Counted from the stretch's first letter, positions 49,181 through 58,950 are shown. The stretch: DNA of 64,000 nucleotides from Dyadobacter alkalitolerans DSM 23607 (GCF_000428845.1 NZ_AUAS01000007.1:186001-250000); one strand, 5' to 3'. The notes: generated by a model from the sequence alone, not told the origin. Program-made: numbers and translations.

Positions 49181-51982
49181 ATGGAGAGTAGTCTGAAAAT
49201 AGTTTATCTGGAAGATTCACAGGATCAAGCGGCCATTGTAACAAAAGCCTTACATAAAGCGCAACTGCTTCCAGAGATCACAATAGCTGGCACGAGAGAA
49301 CAATTCATTACTGCTATCATGGAATCTGCTCCCGACATCATTCTTTCCGAATACAATTTACCCGGCATTAAATGCTCCGAGGCGCTTGAAATCCTGCGGT
49401 CACTTGACCTTACGATTCCCTTCATTGTCATTTCCGATGCGATCTCCGATACAATGGCGGAAGAAATGTTGCTGACCGGGGTAGACGACTATATAATCAA
49501 AAACGAAGCTGGGCGTTTGTCATTTGCAGTGCATAAAACCCTTGAAAAATACCAGGTTAAGCGGGAGCAACAGGCGTTGCTGCAACAATTGACAAATAGT
49601 GAAAGGCGTTTTCGCACCCTTGTTGAAAATAGCAGCGATGCGGTGGTGATACTCGATAGCGAAGCGCGTCCGACTTATGCATCGCATGCGGTAAAAAACG
49701 TCCTGGGATATACGGCTGAGGAAGTTATGGCTATGGACATTTTCTCCAAGGCGCACCCCGACGACCTTTCCGGGTTATCGGATACCATGATGAAAGTATT
49801 TGCCAATCCCGGAACGGCCATACCGGGGCACACCGGCCGAATGCTTCATAAGGATGGCACATGGCGCTGGATAGAAGCAACGGTAATCAACCTCCTGGAC
49901 GAGCCGGCGGTGAACGGGATCGTTGACAATTTCAGGGATATTACAAAACAAAAGGTCGGTGAAGAGAAAATATTGCATCTGAACAGGCTGTACGCTTTCC
50001 TGAGCCAGGTTAACCACACGGTTGTACATGCGGCGGACGCGCAAACGGTCCTGAAAGAAGTTTGCAGGATTGCGTGTGAAACCGGGAGATTTCAGGGAGC
50101 CTGGGTAGGGATGTTTGTCCACGACACTGAAAAAATCAATGTTGTTGAACAGCATGCCGTGCCGGAAGAATTTATGGCTGGCTTTGCAAATGTAGCTGAC
50201 GGGCAGACCATGTTGCGTTCGTTCCTCGGATCACAGCCTTATTATATCACCAATAACACACAGGAAAAATTTCTTTCCGATTCCTGGAAAGCGCTGGCAG
50301 CTTTGGCTGGATACCAGTCTTGTTTGGTTTTGCCCATCAAAAGATCGGGTGAGATCGTGGCGACGTTTAACCTTTACGCTTCCAAAACGGATATATTCAC
50401 CGAGGCGGAAATTACTTTGTTGGAGGAAGCAGCCATGGAAATCTCTTACTCCCTGGATTTCTTCGAAAAAGAAAGACTGAAACTGATCGCTGACGAACAA
50501 CTCAAACACAAAGAAAGACGTTTGCGGCAGGCCCAGGCCATAGCGCATTTGGGCAGCTGGGAAACGGACCTGGCAACCAATACCAGTGTATGGTCGGATG
50601 AAGCATGCCGGATTTACGGCCTGGAAGATCAGGACAACATTCAATCCACAGCGTCGTGGCTGTCATTTGTGTATCCCGAGGACCTGGAATATGTGATAAA
50701 AAGCAATCAGCTCGTATTGGATTCCATGCAGCCCGCCGACTATCATCACCGTATCATCAGAAAAGACGGGCAGGTCAGGCATTTGCACGTGCGGGCGCAG
50801 ATCGAGCTGAACAGCCTGGGAGAACCAGCTATATTATATGGTGTTTTACATGATGTTACTGAGCAAAAACAAGCCGATGAAGAAGTAATTAAGGCACTTG
50901 AAGAAAGAAAAGTGATCCTTGAAAGCATAGGGGACGGGTTTTATGCATTGGATAAAAACTGGATCGTCAACTATTGGAACAAAGAGGCCGAGATCCTGTT
51001 GCATCTCCCGAAAGAGAAAATACTGGGTCGGAGCTTGTGGGATGTTTTTCCGCACGTCGTCCTGACAGATGTTTATCAGGCATATCATAAAGCAGTCGAA
51101 CTCAATTCGATCCAGCATTTCGAGTTTTATTATGAAATGGACAATACCTGGTTCGAGATTACAGCTTATCCTTCCCTTAACGGCCTATCGGCGTATTTCC
51201 GGGACATCACCGAGCGGAAAGAGTCTGAATCAAGGCTCCGGGAGCTTAATGAGAGTTTACGGAATTACGCGAGCGAGCTTTCCGAATCCAACAAAGGTCT
51301 TGACCAGTTTGCTTACATCGTATCACATAACCTGCGTGCGCCCGTAGCAAATATTATCGGCCTGGGCGAGCTGATCAGTCAGGATGCTTATCCGCAACAG
51401 GTGAAAGACGAGTTCCTGGAAGGCATATTATTAAATGTGAAAAGACTGGATGATGTCATTTCGGATTTGAATACAATCTTGCGTATCAAACGTGAGGTAA
51501 GTGAAAACAAAGAATCGGTGAATTTGCAGCATTTGGTCGATAACATAAGGTCGAGCCTTCAAAATATCATTGATAGAGAGCAGGTCAGCATTCAAACAGA
51601 CTTCCACGCCGTGGATGAGTTCTTTACGCTTAAAACTTACCTGTACAGCATCTTTTACAATTTGATTATCAATAGCATAAAGTATCGCCGGCCGGATCTG
51701 TCGCCTGTTATTTACATTAGCAGCAGCCTTGACGACGGCCTGGTAAACATTAGCATACGCGATAATGGGATGGGAATTGATCTCGGCCGAAAAGGCGCTC
51801 AGATATTTGGTTTATATAAACGCTTCCATCAGCACGTTGAAGGCAAAGGCCTGGGGCTGTTTATGGTCAAAACGCAGGTCGAAATGCTCGGTGGAAAGAT
51901 TCATGTGAATAGTACTGTAAATGAAGGCACTGAATTCAAGATTGAATTTCAATCTGATCTGTATCAAAACCCGGTTTTATGA
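49181..51982 (+). CDS. Hybrid histidine kinase: REC-PAS-GAF-PAS-PAS-HisKA-HATPase
   Basis: 933 residues, no membrane segment: receiver (about 5-130), PAS (about 140-260), GAF (about 265-435), two PAS (about 450-560 and 570-685), HisKA with H716 in YIVSHNLRAPVANI, and HATPase (about 800-925; GKGLGLFMVKTQVEMLGG). In the receiver the phosphoacceptor aspartate appears as glutamate: IILSEYNLPG, E57, so it cannot be phosphorylated in the usual way. It should sense small molecules or redox in the cytosol. The downstream receiver gene overlaps by 4 bp, so the pair is coupled. Confidence 0.9.
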   Translation: MESSLKIVYLEDSQDQAAIVTKALHKAQLLPEITIAGTREQFITAIMESAPDIILSEYNLPGIKCSEALEILRSLDLTIPFIVISDAISDTMAEEMLLTGVDDYIIKNEAGRLSFAVHKTLEKYQVKREQQALLQQLTNSERRFRTLVENSSDAVVILDSEARPTYASHAVKNVLGYTAEEVMAMDIFSKAHPDDLSGLSDTMMKVFANPGTAIPGHTGRMLHKDGTWRWIEATVINLLDEPAVNGIVDNFRDITKQKVGEEKILHLNRLYAFLSQVNHTVVHAADAQTVLKEVCRIACETGRFQGAWVGMFVHDTEKINVVEQHAVPEEFMAGFANVADGQTMLRSFLGSQPYYITNNTQEKFLSDSWKALAALAGYQSCLVLPIKRSGEIVATFNLYASKTDIFTEAEITLLEEAAMEISYSLDFFEKERLKLIADEQLKHKERRLRQAQAIAHLGSWETDLATNTSVWSDEACRIYGLEDQDNIQSTASWLSFVYPEDLEYVIKSNQLVLDSMQPADYHHRIIRKDGQVRHLHVRAQIELNSLGEPAILYGVLHDVTEQKQADEEVIKALEERKVILESIGDGFYALDKNWIVNYWNKEAEILLHLPKEKILGRSLWDVFPHVVLTDVYQAYHKAVELNSIQHFEFYYEMDNTWFEITAYPSLNGLSAYFRDITERKESESRLRELNESLRNYASELSESNKGLDQFAYIVSHNLRAPVANIIGLGELISQDAYPQQVKDEFLEGILLNVKRLDDVISDLNTILRIKREVSENKESVNLQHLVDNIRSSLQNIIDREQVSIQTDFHAVDEFFTLKTYLYSIFYNLIINSIKYRRPDLSPVIYISSSLDDGLVNISIRDNGMGIDLGRKGAQIFGLYKRFHQHVEGKGLGLFMVKTQVEMLGGKIHVNSTVNEGTEFKIEFQSDLYQNPVL

Positions 51983-52383
51983 AGTTACCTCCCCAATTTA
52001 TTGTGGTCGACGATGATCCGATCAACAATATGGTCTGCAAATATGTGATCGCGAGTGTTGCGCCCGCAGCCAGCATACAGCTATTTACCAGTCCGGAAGA
52101 AGCGCTCACGTCCCTCAAAGAAGCATTCGGGGATGCGACACCTTGTGGGGAAATGGTGCTCTTTCTTGACATTAATATGCCCACAATGAGTGGGTGGGAA
52201 TTTCTGGATGAGGTGGCTTTATTTCCCAGTCAAATGCGCTCACAACTTGCAATATATTTGCTTTCGTCCTCCATCGACCCGGAGGATATCAGGAGTGCCG
52301 AAGAACATCCGCTTGTGCAGGGCTATTATTCCAAGCCGCTCAGTAAGGAAGTGTTCGGGAAGATTTATTCAAAGAATAAGTAA
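51979..52383 (+). CDS. Single-domain response regulator
   Basis: 134 residues, receiver only: VVDDDPINN acid pocket, phosphoacceptor D64 in LFLDINMPT, conserved S/T (LLSSSIDPED) and K (SKPLSKE). Its ATG overlaps the kinase stop by 4 bp. With no output domain it would act by protein binding, or as a phosphate relay to another protein. Convergent with the next receiver gene, 8 bp apart. Confidence 0.92.
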   Translation: MKLPPQFIVVDDDPINNMVCKYVIASVAPAASIQLFTSPEEALTSLKEAFGDATPCGEMVLFLDINMPTMSGWEFLDEVALFPSQMRSQLAIYLLSSSIDPEDIRSAEEHPLVQGYYSKPLSKEVFGKIYSKNK

Positions 52384-52391
52384 AAGGCGGT

Positions 52392-52814
52392 TCAGAAATT
52401 ATTAGGGGCAGCACACTTTTTCCAATAGTCGATCATCACTTTGATAGTCGACTTAATCTCTTCAAATTCACCTGGTTTTACAAAAAAACCCTGCGCTGAT
52501 GTGCTGTAAGCGTCGATCACAACCTGGTGGTTGATGGCTGTCGTAAAGTAAACGTAAGGAATGCATTTAAGGCTAAGTTCAGCGTCTGTTTGAACCTTTC
52601 TCCTCAGTTCCAGTCCGTTAAGCTGTGGCAAATTAATGTCCGAGATAATGATAAAGGGCCGTTCGTTAACCTGATACAAATATTGTAATGCCGTTTGCCC
52701 ATCCGTAAAATACATCCGCGGATTGGAGTAACCAAGCTCATTAAAAACTTCTTCTAATACAAACTGATCGTCGGGGTCGTCTTCTATGATGATAATCGGG
52801 CCGTTCTTATTCAT
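52392..52814 (-). CDS. Single-domain response regulator (CheY-like)
   Basis: 140 residues from the ATG at 52814: IIIIEDDPDDQFVL acid pocket, D59 in IIISDINLPQ, T (FTTAINHQ), K (FFVKPGEF). Receiver-only, Rcp1-like, of the Bacteroidota kind. An in-frame upstream ATG would add 23 residues with no similarity to the family. It lies convergent to the kinase-linked receiver, so could be a second partner of the hybrid kinase, but nothing proves it. Confidence 0.9.
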   Translation of the reverse strand: MNKNGPIIIIEDDPDDQFVLEEVFNELGYSNPRMYFTDGQTALQYLYQVNERPFIIISDINLPQLNGLELRRKVQTDAELSLKCIPYVYFTTAINHQVVIDAYSTSAQGFFVKPGEFEEIKSTIKVMIDYWKKCAAPNNF

Positions 52815-53045
52815 GCTATATAATTGTGTAGCGGGGAACTCAATTAAATTACAACCATACTTTTGCAGGAGGTCATTTGCCAAAGCTAAACAGCTTTAAT
52901 GTTAAATCAACATTCGCGCCGTAAATAACTTTGCCAGCGAATTCTGCATGGCTTAACATTGCATTATGCGTCGCTGAATCGTCCCTGGCTTTTCGCCTGG
53001 CACATTTTTAGCAGTAATTAACGCTCAACTAAACATTATAATGTC

Positions 53046-53405
53046 ATGAGCTCGAAGTATCATTATGAAGACAAAGAAGATTTCAACGGCGGTTTTGTAA
53101 TTGGTGTGCTCGTAGGTGCGACAGTTGGTGCGTTAGCTGCCATGTTATTCGCTCCAAAATCAGGCGCAGAGACACGTCAGCAGATTAAAGACCTGGCCGA
53201 TCAGCAAAAAGACAAGCTGAAAAATCAATGGGAAGAAACAAAATCAAAGGCCGCCGAAGTAGCTGGCACAGCCAAAGACAAGCTTAACTCTTTGACAGAC
53301 CAGGTTAAAGACACAGCGAATGCATATGTCGATAAAGCAAAGGGTTCCGCTGAACAACTTGCCGGTGAGACAAAAGAAACTGTGGATAAATTTCCGAGAC
53401 AATAA
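53046..53405 (+). CDS. YtxH domain stress protein
   Basis: 119 residues: an N-terminal Gly/Ala-rich membrane helix (FVIGVLVGATVGALAAMLFAPKSG, about 17-40) typical of YtxH/DUF883-like proteins, then a charged, apolipoprotein-like helical tail (KLKNQWEETKSKAAEVAG, then AGETKETVDK). Start of a three-gene cluster with two DUF2382 proteins. YtxH genes belong to the general stress set in Bacillus; in this phylum they usually accompany osmotic or stress loci. Confidence 0.86.
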   Translation: MSSKYHYEDKEDFNGGFVIGVLVGATVGALAAMLFAPKSGAETRQQIKDLADQQKDKLKNQWEETKSKAAEVAGTAKDKLNSLTDQVKDTANAYVDKAKGSAEQLAGETKETVDKFPRQ

Positions 53406-53407
53406 CA

Positions 53408-53836
53408 ATGTCTTCTAATCAGGACGATTCCGGGATCGGTCATGAATTTTCTTCCGGGGAAACAAAAAAGATCCCGGTAATCGAGGAAAAACTGGTTATA
53501 TCTTCCAAAGTCGTGGAAACGGGAAGCGTTTTCATTTCAAAAAAAGTGCTGGAAGAGGAGGTTTTTGCTGATGCTACGGTTACAAGTGAAGAAGTGACCA
53601 TAGAAAGAAAAGAAATCAATCAGTACGTGGACGCTGCTCCGGCACCTGTCCGACAGGAGGGGGATATTACCATTATTTCGGTTGTTAAGGAGGTTTTGGT
53701 TGTGGAAAAGCGGTTGATGCTTGTTGAAGAAATTCACATAAAAAAGCAACAGCACCAGGATCAGAAAACATATTCACAAGTGCTGAGAAAAGAAGAAGTC
53801 ACGATATCAAGGGACACTTCAGGCATGGAAATTTAA
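53408..53836 (+). CDS. DUF2382 (YsnF/AvaK) protein, single domain
   Basis: 142 residues that begin 2 bp after the YtxH stop, so are in one operon. The DUF2382 pattern is visible: IPVIEEKLVISSKVVETGSV, repeated as VTSEEVTIERKEIN and VVKEVLVVEKRLML. The domain is often found in stress proteins of cyanobacteria and Bacteroidota, with no known activity. Here it lacks the N-terminal PRC-barrel or YflT part seen in others. The function is not known. Confidence 0.78.
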   Translation: MSSNQDDSGIGHEFSSGETKKIPVIEEKLVISSKVVETGSVFISKKVLEEEVFADATVTSEEVTIERKEINQYVDAAPAPVRQEGDITIISVVKEVLVVEKRLMLVEEIHIKKQQHQDQKTYSQVLRKEEVTISRDTSGMEI

Positions 53837-53883
53837 GGGTGGGCGGCGAATCAACAAACCAATAACTTTTAAAATAAGAAATC

Positions 53884-54954
53884 ATGGCTAATACAGTAGT
53901 TGGAATTTTCGAATATGAAAGTGATGCGCAGGAAGCGCAAAACTATTTACTGGCAAACGGATTCGCAGGCGGCGATGTCGATATCAAAACGGCTTCCTAC
54001 AAGTCGGACCAGGAAACATCAACTGTTAATAATGATGACGATGATGTTATGGACCGTATCGGCAACTTTTTCAGGGATCTGTTTGATGGTGACGAAGAAG
54101 AAACAAGACGTTACTCGGAAGCGGGACGTCGTGGAACCATTGTTACTGTACATGCTGCCAATGCTATGGAAGCTGAAAATGCAGCTGCTATTCTCGACCA
54201 GTTCGGTGCAGTCGATGTGAATGACCGCGCTGCTCAGTACACAGCAGACCAGGGATATGCAGGAACCGCTACGGAAGTTCCGGTAAATCCATATCCGGAT
54301 AACACAGTCGATCCTTATGCAAACCGATCGCTTAACGTTGTATCTGATGCAGACGATCTAACAACCCGTAACGACAGCTCCCTGATTGGCGATGAGTATT
54401 CAACCAACCGCGATCGTTCACTTATTGAAGATGACTATTCAACAATCCGGAATGACAGCTCAATTGTTAGCGATGACATTTCAACAAATCGCGAGAGTTC
54501 ACTGATTGGCGATGACTATTCGACCAATCGGGATGAAAGATCCATCCTTGCGGATGAGCAATCCGGATCGTTACCAGTCATTAAAGAAGAGTTGCAAGTT
54601 GGAAAACGCGAGATCGAAACGGGCGGCGTGCGTCTGAGAAGCCGCATTATTGAACGACCGGTTCAGGAAAGCGTTCGCCTTCGTCAGGAGCAAGTGAATG
54701 TGAACAGGACACCTGTTGACCGCATTGCTTCGGAATCGGATTTTGACACTTTCACGGAAGGAACTATTGAAATGAAGGAATATGCAGAAATCCCGGTTGT
54801 AAATAAGGAAGCTCGGGTGGTGGAAGAAGTAAGCTTAAACAAAACGGTGGATGAGCGCGATGAGGTAATCAACGAAATGCTGCGTCATACAGAAGTGGAA
54901 GCCGAAGATCTGACCGATGAAGAGCGATTGAGAAGAAGGGGTCTCGACCTTTAA
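53884..54954 (+). CDS. YflT-like plus DUF2382 stress protein with five internal repeats
   Basis: 356 residues. N-terminal part (about 1-115) resembles the heat-induced YflT/general stress 17M fold (VVGIFEYESDAQEAQNYLLA, then GTIVTVHAANAMEAENAAAI). A middle part (161-227) has five tandem 13-14-residue repeats. The C-terminus (about 231-345) is DUF2382 (LPVIKEELQVGKREIETGGV, RVVEEVSLNK). This architecture is common for Bacteroidota stress proteins, but the function is not known. The third gene of the stress cluster; a strong terminator follows. Confidence 0.83.
   Translation: MANTVVGIFEYESDAQEAQNYLLANGFAGGDVDIKTASYKSDQETSTVNNDDDDVMDRIGNFFRDLFDGDEEETRRYSEAGRRGTIVTVHAANAMEAENAAAILDQFGAVDVNDRAAQYTADQGYAGTATEVPVNPYPDNTVDPYANRSLNVVSDADDLTTRNDSSLIGDEYSTNRDRSLIEDDYSTIRNDSSIVSDDISTNRESSLIGDDYSTNRDERSILADEQSGSLPVIKEELQVGKREIETGGVRLRSRIIERPVQESVRLRQEQVNVNRTPVDRIASESDFDTFTEGTIEMKEYAEIPVVNKEARVVEEVSLNKTVDERDEVINEMLRHTEVEAEDLTDEERLRRRGLDL
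54364..54564 (+). repeat. Five tandem 13-14-aa repeats inside the stress gene
   Basis: Units at residues 161, 174, 187, 201 and 214, consensus TxRxxSLIxDxYS: TRNDSSLIGDEYS, TNRDRSLIEDDYS, TIRNDSSIVSDDIS, TNRESSLIGDDYS, TNRDERSILADEQS. At the DNA level the units differ in third positions, so they are not recent exact copies. Number may vary between strains. Confidence 0.85.
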
Positions 54955-54974
54955 TCAGGCATAATTAGAAAATC

Positions 54975-55006
54975 AAATAGGCACTTCAACAAGTGCCTAT
55001 TTTTTT
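54975..55006 (+). terminator. Terminator after the stress cluster
   Basis: AAATAGGCACTT pairs with AAGTGCCTATTT around a 4-base loop, followed by a T run. It ends the YtxH-DUF2382 operon. Confidence 0.9.
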
Positions 55007-55126
55007 GTGCTCAAAAATGAAAATTTGTTAGTGAGCGATCTGATCTGTTTGGCATGCCTTTTATAATATCCTCCGCCTGGAATGGCTATCATGCCCAAAC
55101 ATTATTCATCAAACACTAACCGAATT

Positions 55127-55624
55127 ATGAACAAGCCAATAATCTCATTTCTTGCAGCAATGCTTTTCGCTGCCACCGTGTCGTATTCTCAAAATGCAAC
55201 CGTCTCGGGCGGGCAGGATTCTGATAAGAGCAAGCAAGGACAAAGTGCATCGCAAACTCAGCAAGGACAGTCTGCCTCTCAGAGTAAGCAAGGCCAGAAC
55301 AGCGCGCCGGCTGCAACCCCATCCAATCCCAGGCCGGAGGGCAGGAGCAACGCTAACAGCGGCGACGTAAAATCAAGCACGAGACCGGGAGGCGCCACCA
55401 ACGAGAACGCGAACGACGTCGGCAAATATTCTTCCGATAAAGAGGATTCGAAATCATTACTGAACTCAAAGGAAGCAGTAGCAAGGCGCAAAAAAAACCT
55501 GACCGAGTCGGATACGACAGTGAAGAAAGGCAGCGGTTCTGCACCAAAAAATACGAAGAACCACACCGGGAAGACCAACAATTACAAAAACGAAGCCACC
55601 AAGCATAATACGAAGCAGGAGTAG
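55127..55624 (+). CDS. Secreted low-complexity Gln/Ser/Lys-rich protein
   Basis: 165 residues from the ATG at 55127. A signal peptide (MNKPIISFLAAMLFAATVSY) is followed by imperfect 8-residue repeats (SKQGQSAS, TQQGQSAS, SKQGQNSA; about 35-60), then a disordered, charged, Lys/Asn-rich tail. No known domain. It might be a flexible periplasmic or surface protein; I do not recognise it. Single gene with its own terminator. Confidence 0.6.
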   Translation: MNKPIISFLAAMLFAATVSYSQNATVSGGQDSDKSKQGQSASQTQQGQSASQSKQGQNSAPAATPSNPRPEGRSNANSGDVKSSTRPGGATNENANDVGKYSSDKEDSKSLLNSKEAVARRKKNLTESDTTVKKGSGSAPKNTKNHTGKTNNYKNEATKHNTKQE

Positions 55625-55661
55625 TTGCGCAGGAGTAGTTTCTGATTAATGCGGCAAAATG

Positions 55662-55692
55662 AAATACCGCCATAGAAATGTGGCGGTATTTT
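55662..55692 (+). terminator. Terminator after the low-complexity gene
   Basis: AAATACCGCCA (55662-55672) pairs with TGGCGGTATTT (55681-55691) over an 8-base loop. The T run is short (TTTTA), so strength is moderate. The spacer to the SusC start (55819) shows no clear promoter match. Confidence 0.65.
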
Positions 55693-55818
55693 ACGCTATG
55701 TAATCATTGCTTTGTCCTTGAAATTGGCACAATTTTTATAGAATATATGCAATTTTTTCTGTCGATGAGGAGTTACAATTAACATCAAGGATTCATTTAA
55801 TTCATCAACCCATCAGCT

Positions 55819-58800
55819 ATGCGTAATTATTATACCCTGTTTCAACTCTTATTTATTCTGCTTTCCAGCGTTCATTGTGCCCTCGGGCAGGGCACTAATG
55901 TAACCGGTGTCGTGCAAACAGCCACGGGTGAAGCGCTGCCTGGCGCCACGGTCGTCGTCACAGGAACGAATGCCGCCACCATTACAGATGCCGACGGAAA
56001 GTTTACAATTAACGCCCAAAACGGTCAGACATTACGGGTTACTTTTATCGGCTACCTGCCTTCGGACGTGCCCGTTACCGACCAGACCAGCTACACGATA
56101 CAGCTCGCCGAGGATGCTCAGAATCTGGAAGAATTTGTGGTGATCGGTTACCAGTCGGTCCGCCGCTCAGATCTGACGGGCGCAACGGGTATCATTGATG
56201 CCCAGAATACGAACAAACGGATTGCCCGTTCGGTCCCGGAAGCATTGCAGGGCATGACCCCGGGCGTCGCGGTCCGGAATGGCGGTGCGCCCGGACAGGA
56301 AGCAGTAGTAAACATTCGCGGACTGAGTACACTGTTCGGAAATGCAAGCCCGCTGTATGTCATCGACGGTATGCTTGCCGATGCCAACACAACGGTCAAT
56401 CCCAATGATGTAGAAACGATACAAGTGTTAAAAGACGCGTCGGCGGCGGCCATTTATGGTTCCCGGGCTGCAAACGGAGTCATTATCATTACTACCAAGA
56501 AAGGAAAAGAAGGTGCACTGAAAGTGGATGCATCGGCGCGTTTTGGCATTTCATCGCTTCCCAAACGGTGGGATATGATGAATGCACAGGAATACGTGGC
56601 AACAAATACCCGCGCTTACCAGGCAGCAGGTTATGCATTGCAGCCATCTGTGGCTAACTATAATGGCGCTGTTAATACAAACTGGGCTGACGAGTTGCTG
56701 CAAACAGGCAGTATTCAGGATTATAATGTCAGCTTGTCTGGCGGAGGCAAGGATAGCAAATATCTCATCTCCGGCTCTTATTTTGCGGATGAAGGTGTGC
56801 TCAAAGCCCGGGATTTCAAGCGTGGTTCGATGCGGATCAATACCGAGGCAACCCGCAATAAATTTACTTTCGGCGAAAACCTGATGGTGTCGAGCACCGA
56901 GCGGAATGCGCCTTTTCAGGGTGGATTTGCAGAGGGAAATGCCTGGTATGATGTATGGACGAGCCTGCCGATCATCCCGGTCCAAAGTGCCGACCTGCAA
57001 AGCACTTCCAATCCGGGCGGCTGGGGTTACGGGTCATTCAATGCCCGGTCATTTTCCAGAAACCAGGCTGCCATCAACGACATTACCCGCTCAACTTCCA
57101 ATTTTTTCAAAGTGCTGGGTAATGCATTTATCGATTATAAAATCCTGAAAAATGTTACTTACCGCTTCAATGCCGGTTTGGAAACGAGTTTTGACAAAAC
57201 CAATAACATCAGGAAAGAAGGCCTCTGGTACTGGAACCAATCGCCGGAATTCAGCAGCGTAGGGCAGACAAGGGCGCAATTCCTGAGCTATCTGTTTGAG
57301 CATACATTGAATTTCAATTTTACATTTAATAAACACAACTTAAACGGAGTCGTAGGTTACACGCAGCAGACCATTCGCAATGATGATGTTGGCGGGCGAC
57401 GTTTACAGCTGGGTGTGTATGGCGGTGATTATTTTACAACCATCAATTCAGCCAGTGGTGGCATGACTGCGACGGGAACACGTTCACAAACGCTGATCAA
57501 TTCCGCTTTGGGCAGGTTGAACTATAACTTTGCTGAAAAATATTACCTCACATTCACTTTCCGGGCTGATAAGGACTCACGTTTCTCGCCGGCTCACCGC
57601 ACGGGATATTTTCCATCGGCCGCAGCTTCATGGAAAGTCTCTAATGAAGAATTTTTCAAATCTGACATTATCGACGAGCTGAAACTGAGAGGTTCTTATG
57701 GTGTCCTTGGCTCGGCGAATTTGAGTAACTATCAGTTTACCGGATTCTTGAACCAGGCTCCACGGGCAGTTTTTGGATCGGGGCAGACAGAATTTCCAGG
57801 TGCTACGCAAGCCAGGCTGGTTTATGAAGATATTAAATGGGAACAAAAAGCGACAACCAACATTGGTGCTGACCTGGTGCTTTTCAACAACAAGCTTGCT
57901 ATTACCATTGACGCGTTCCGTTCTGTGGCAAAAGACGTTCTACTGTCCCTGCCATTGCCCCTTTACATCGGGAATTTGCAGGGCGATCCGTTGGTTAACA
58001 TTGGTTCTATTGAAAACAAAGGCATTGAGCTGGATTTCGCCTACCGCCATACATCCGGACCATTCACATGGAGCGTTGCGCCCAATTTCAGTCTGATCCG
58101 GAACAAGGTGCTCGAACTGGGTAATCTGGGTGTGGATGAAGAAACGGGGGAGCCGAGAAATTACATTCAATCGGGCAATACGCGTTCGCAAGTGGGCCGC
58201 TCTATTGGTGAATATTATTTGATTAAAACAGATGGCCTCTTTCAGAATGACGAAGAAATTCAGGCGCATAAAGCACAGGCGGCTTATGCAAAACCGGGTG
58301 ATGTCCGCTACGTAAACCGCATCGATCAGGGAACCAATGATGATATCAACGACCGCGACCGCACATTTGCGGGCAGTCCCTGGCCGAAACTGACTTCCGG
58401 TTTGATCCTGAACGGGTCGTGGTCGGGCCTATCGCTGAATGTCCAGTTCTATGGGGCATTTGGCCAAAAAATTTACAATGATGTGAGGAGGGACATTGAC
58501 GGAATGGGCTACTCCAACTACCGCAGTGACATTAACCCGTGGACTCCACAAAATACAGACACTGATTTCCCACGCTTAGGTGTTTCGTATTCCACCGGAG
58601 CAGCAGGCGACCCAGCCAGTGCAGATCGTGGCATTGTATCCAATGTGCGCGGCAATACGGACCGCTGGCTGGAAAACGGGTCCTATCTGAGGCTTAGAAA
58701 TGTGGAACTTTCATATTCCATCCCCGAAGCTGTGACTACCAAACTGGCTCTGAGCAACGCCAGAGTATATGTAAGCGCACAGAACCTGCTGACGTTTACC

Positions 58801-58920
58801 AAATATACGGGGCTTGATCCGGATGTGGTCGGAGCGAATTTCAATCTCGAACCGGGCGTCGACCTGGGCGGATATCCGTCTTCCCGTATCATTTCTTTCG
58901 GCATCAACCTGGGTTTCTGA
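55819..58920 (+). CDS. SusC/RagA TonB-linked outer-membrane protein
   Basis: 1033 residues. Signal peptide (about 1-23), carboxypeptidase-regulatory-like domain (about 27-110; GEALPGATVVVTGTNAATIT), plug with the SusC motif (VVNIRGLSTLFGNASPLYVI; about 120-230), and a 22-strand barrel ending in a GINLGF tail with the C-terminal Phe. It forms the transport barrel of a glycan importer with the SusD lipoprotein encoded 30 bp downstream. TonB drives it. In this cluster it should take up oligosaccharides released by the two GH43 enzymes. Confidence 0.95.
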   Translation: MRNYYTLFQLLFILLSSVHCALGQGTNVTGVVQTATGEALPGATVVVTGTNAATITDADGKFTINAQNGQTLRVTFIGYLPSDVPVTDQTSYTIQLAEDAQNLEEFVVIGYQSVRRSDLTGATGIIDAQNTNKRIARSVPEALQGMTPGVAVRNGGAPGQEAVVNIRGLSTLFGNASPLYVIDGMLADANTTVNPNDVETIQVLKDASAAAIYGSRAANGVIIITTKKGKEGALKVDASARFGISSLPKRWDMMNAQEYVATNTRAYQAAGYALQPSVANYNGAVNTNWADELLQTGSIQDYNVSLSGGGKDSKYLISGSYFADEGVLKARDFKRGSMRINTEATRNKFTFGENLMVSSTERNAPFQGGFAEGNAWYDVWTSLPIIPVQSADLQSTSNPGGWGYGSFNARSFSRNQAAINDITRSTSNFFKVLGNAFIDYKILKNVTYRFNAGLETSFDKTNNIRKEGLWYWNQSPEFSSVGQTRAQFLSYLFEHTLNFNFTFNKHNLNGVVGYTQQTIRNDDVGGRRLQLGVYGGDYFTTINSASGGMTATGTRSQTLINSALGRLNYNFAEKYYLTFTFRADKDSRFSPAHRTGYFPSAAASWKVSNEEFFKSDIIDELKLRGSYGVLGSANLSNYQFTGFLNQAPRAVFGSGQTEFPGATQARLVYEDIKWEQKATTNIGADLVLFNNKLAITIDAFRSVAKDVLLSLPLPLYIGNLQGDPLVNIGSIENKGIELDFAYRHTSGPFTWSVAPNFSLIRNKVLELGNLGVDEETGEPRNYIQSGNTRSQVGRSIGEYYLIKTDGLFQNDEEIQAHKAQAAYAKPGDVRYVNRIDQGTNDDINDRDRTFAGSPWPKLTSGLILNGSWSGLSLNVQFYGAFGQKIYNDVRRDIDGMGYSNYRSDINPWTPQNTDTDFPRLGVSYSTGAAGDPASADRGIVSNVRGNTDRWLENGSYLRLRNVELSYSIPEAVTTKLALSNARVYVSAQNLLTFTKYTGLDPDVVGANFNLEPGVDLGGYPSSRIISFGINLGF

Positions 58921-58950
58921 TCAGCAGCCTTTATCTCAAAAGACATCAAC

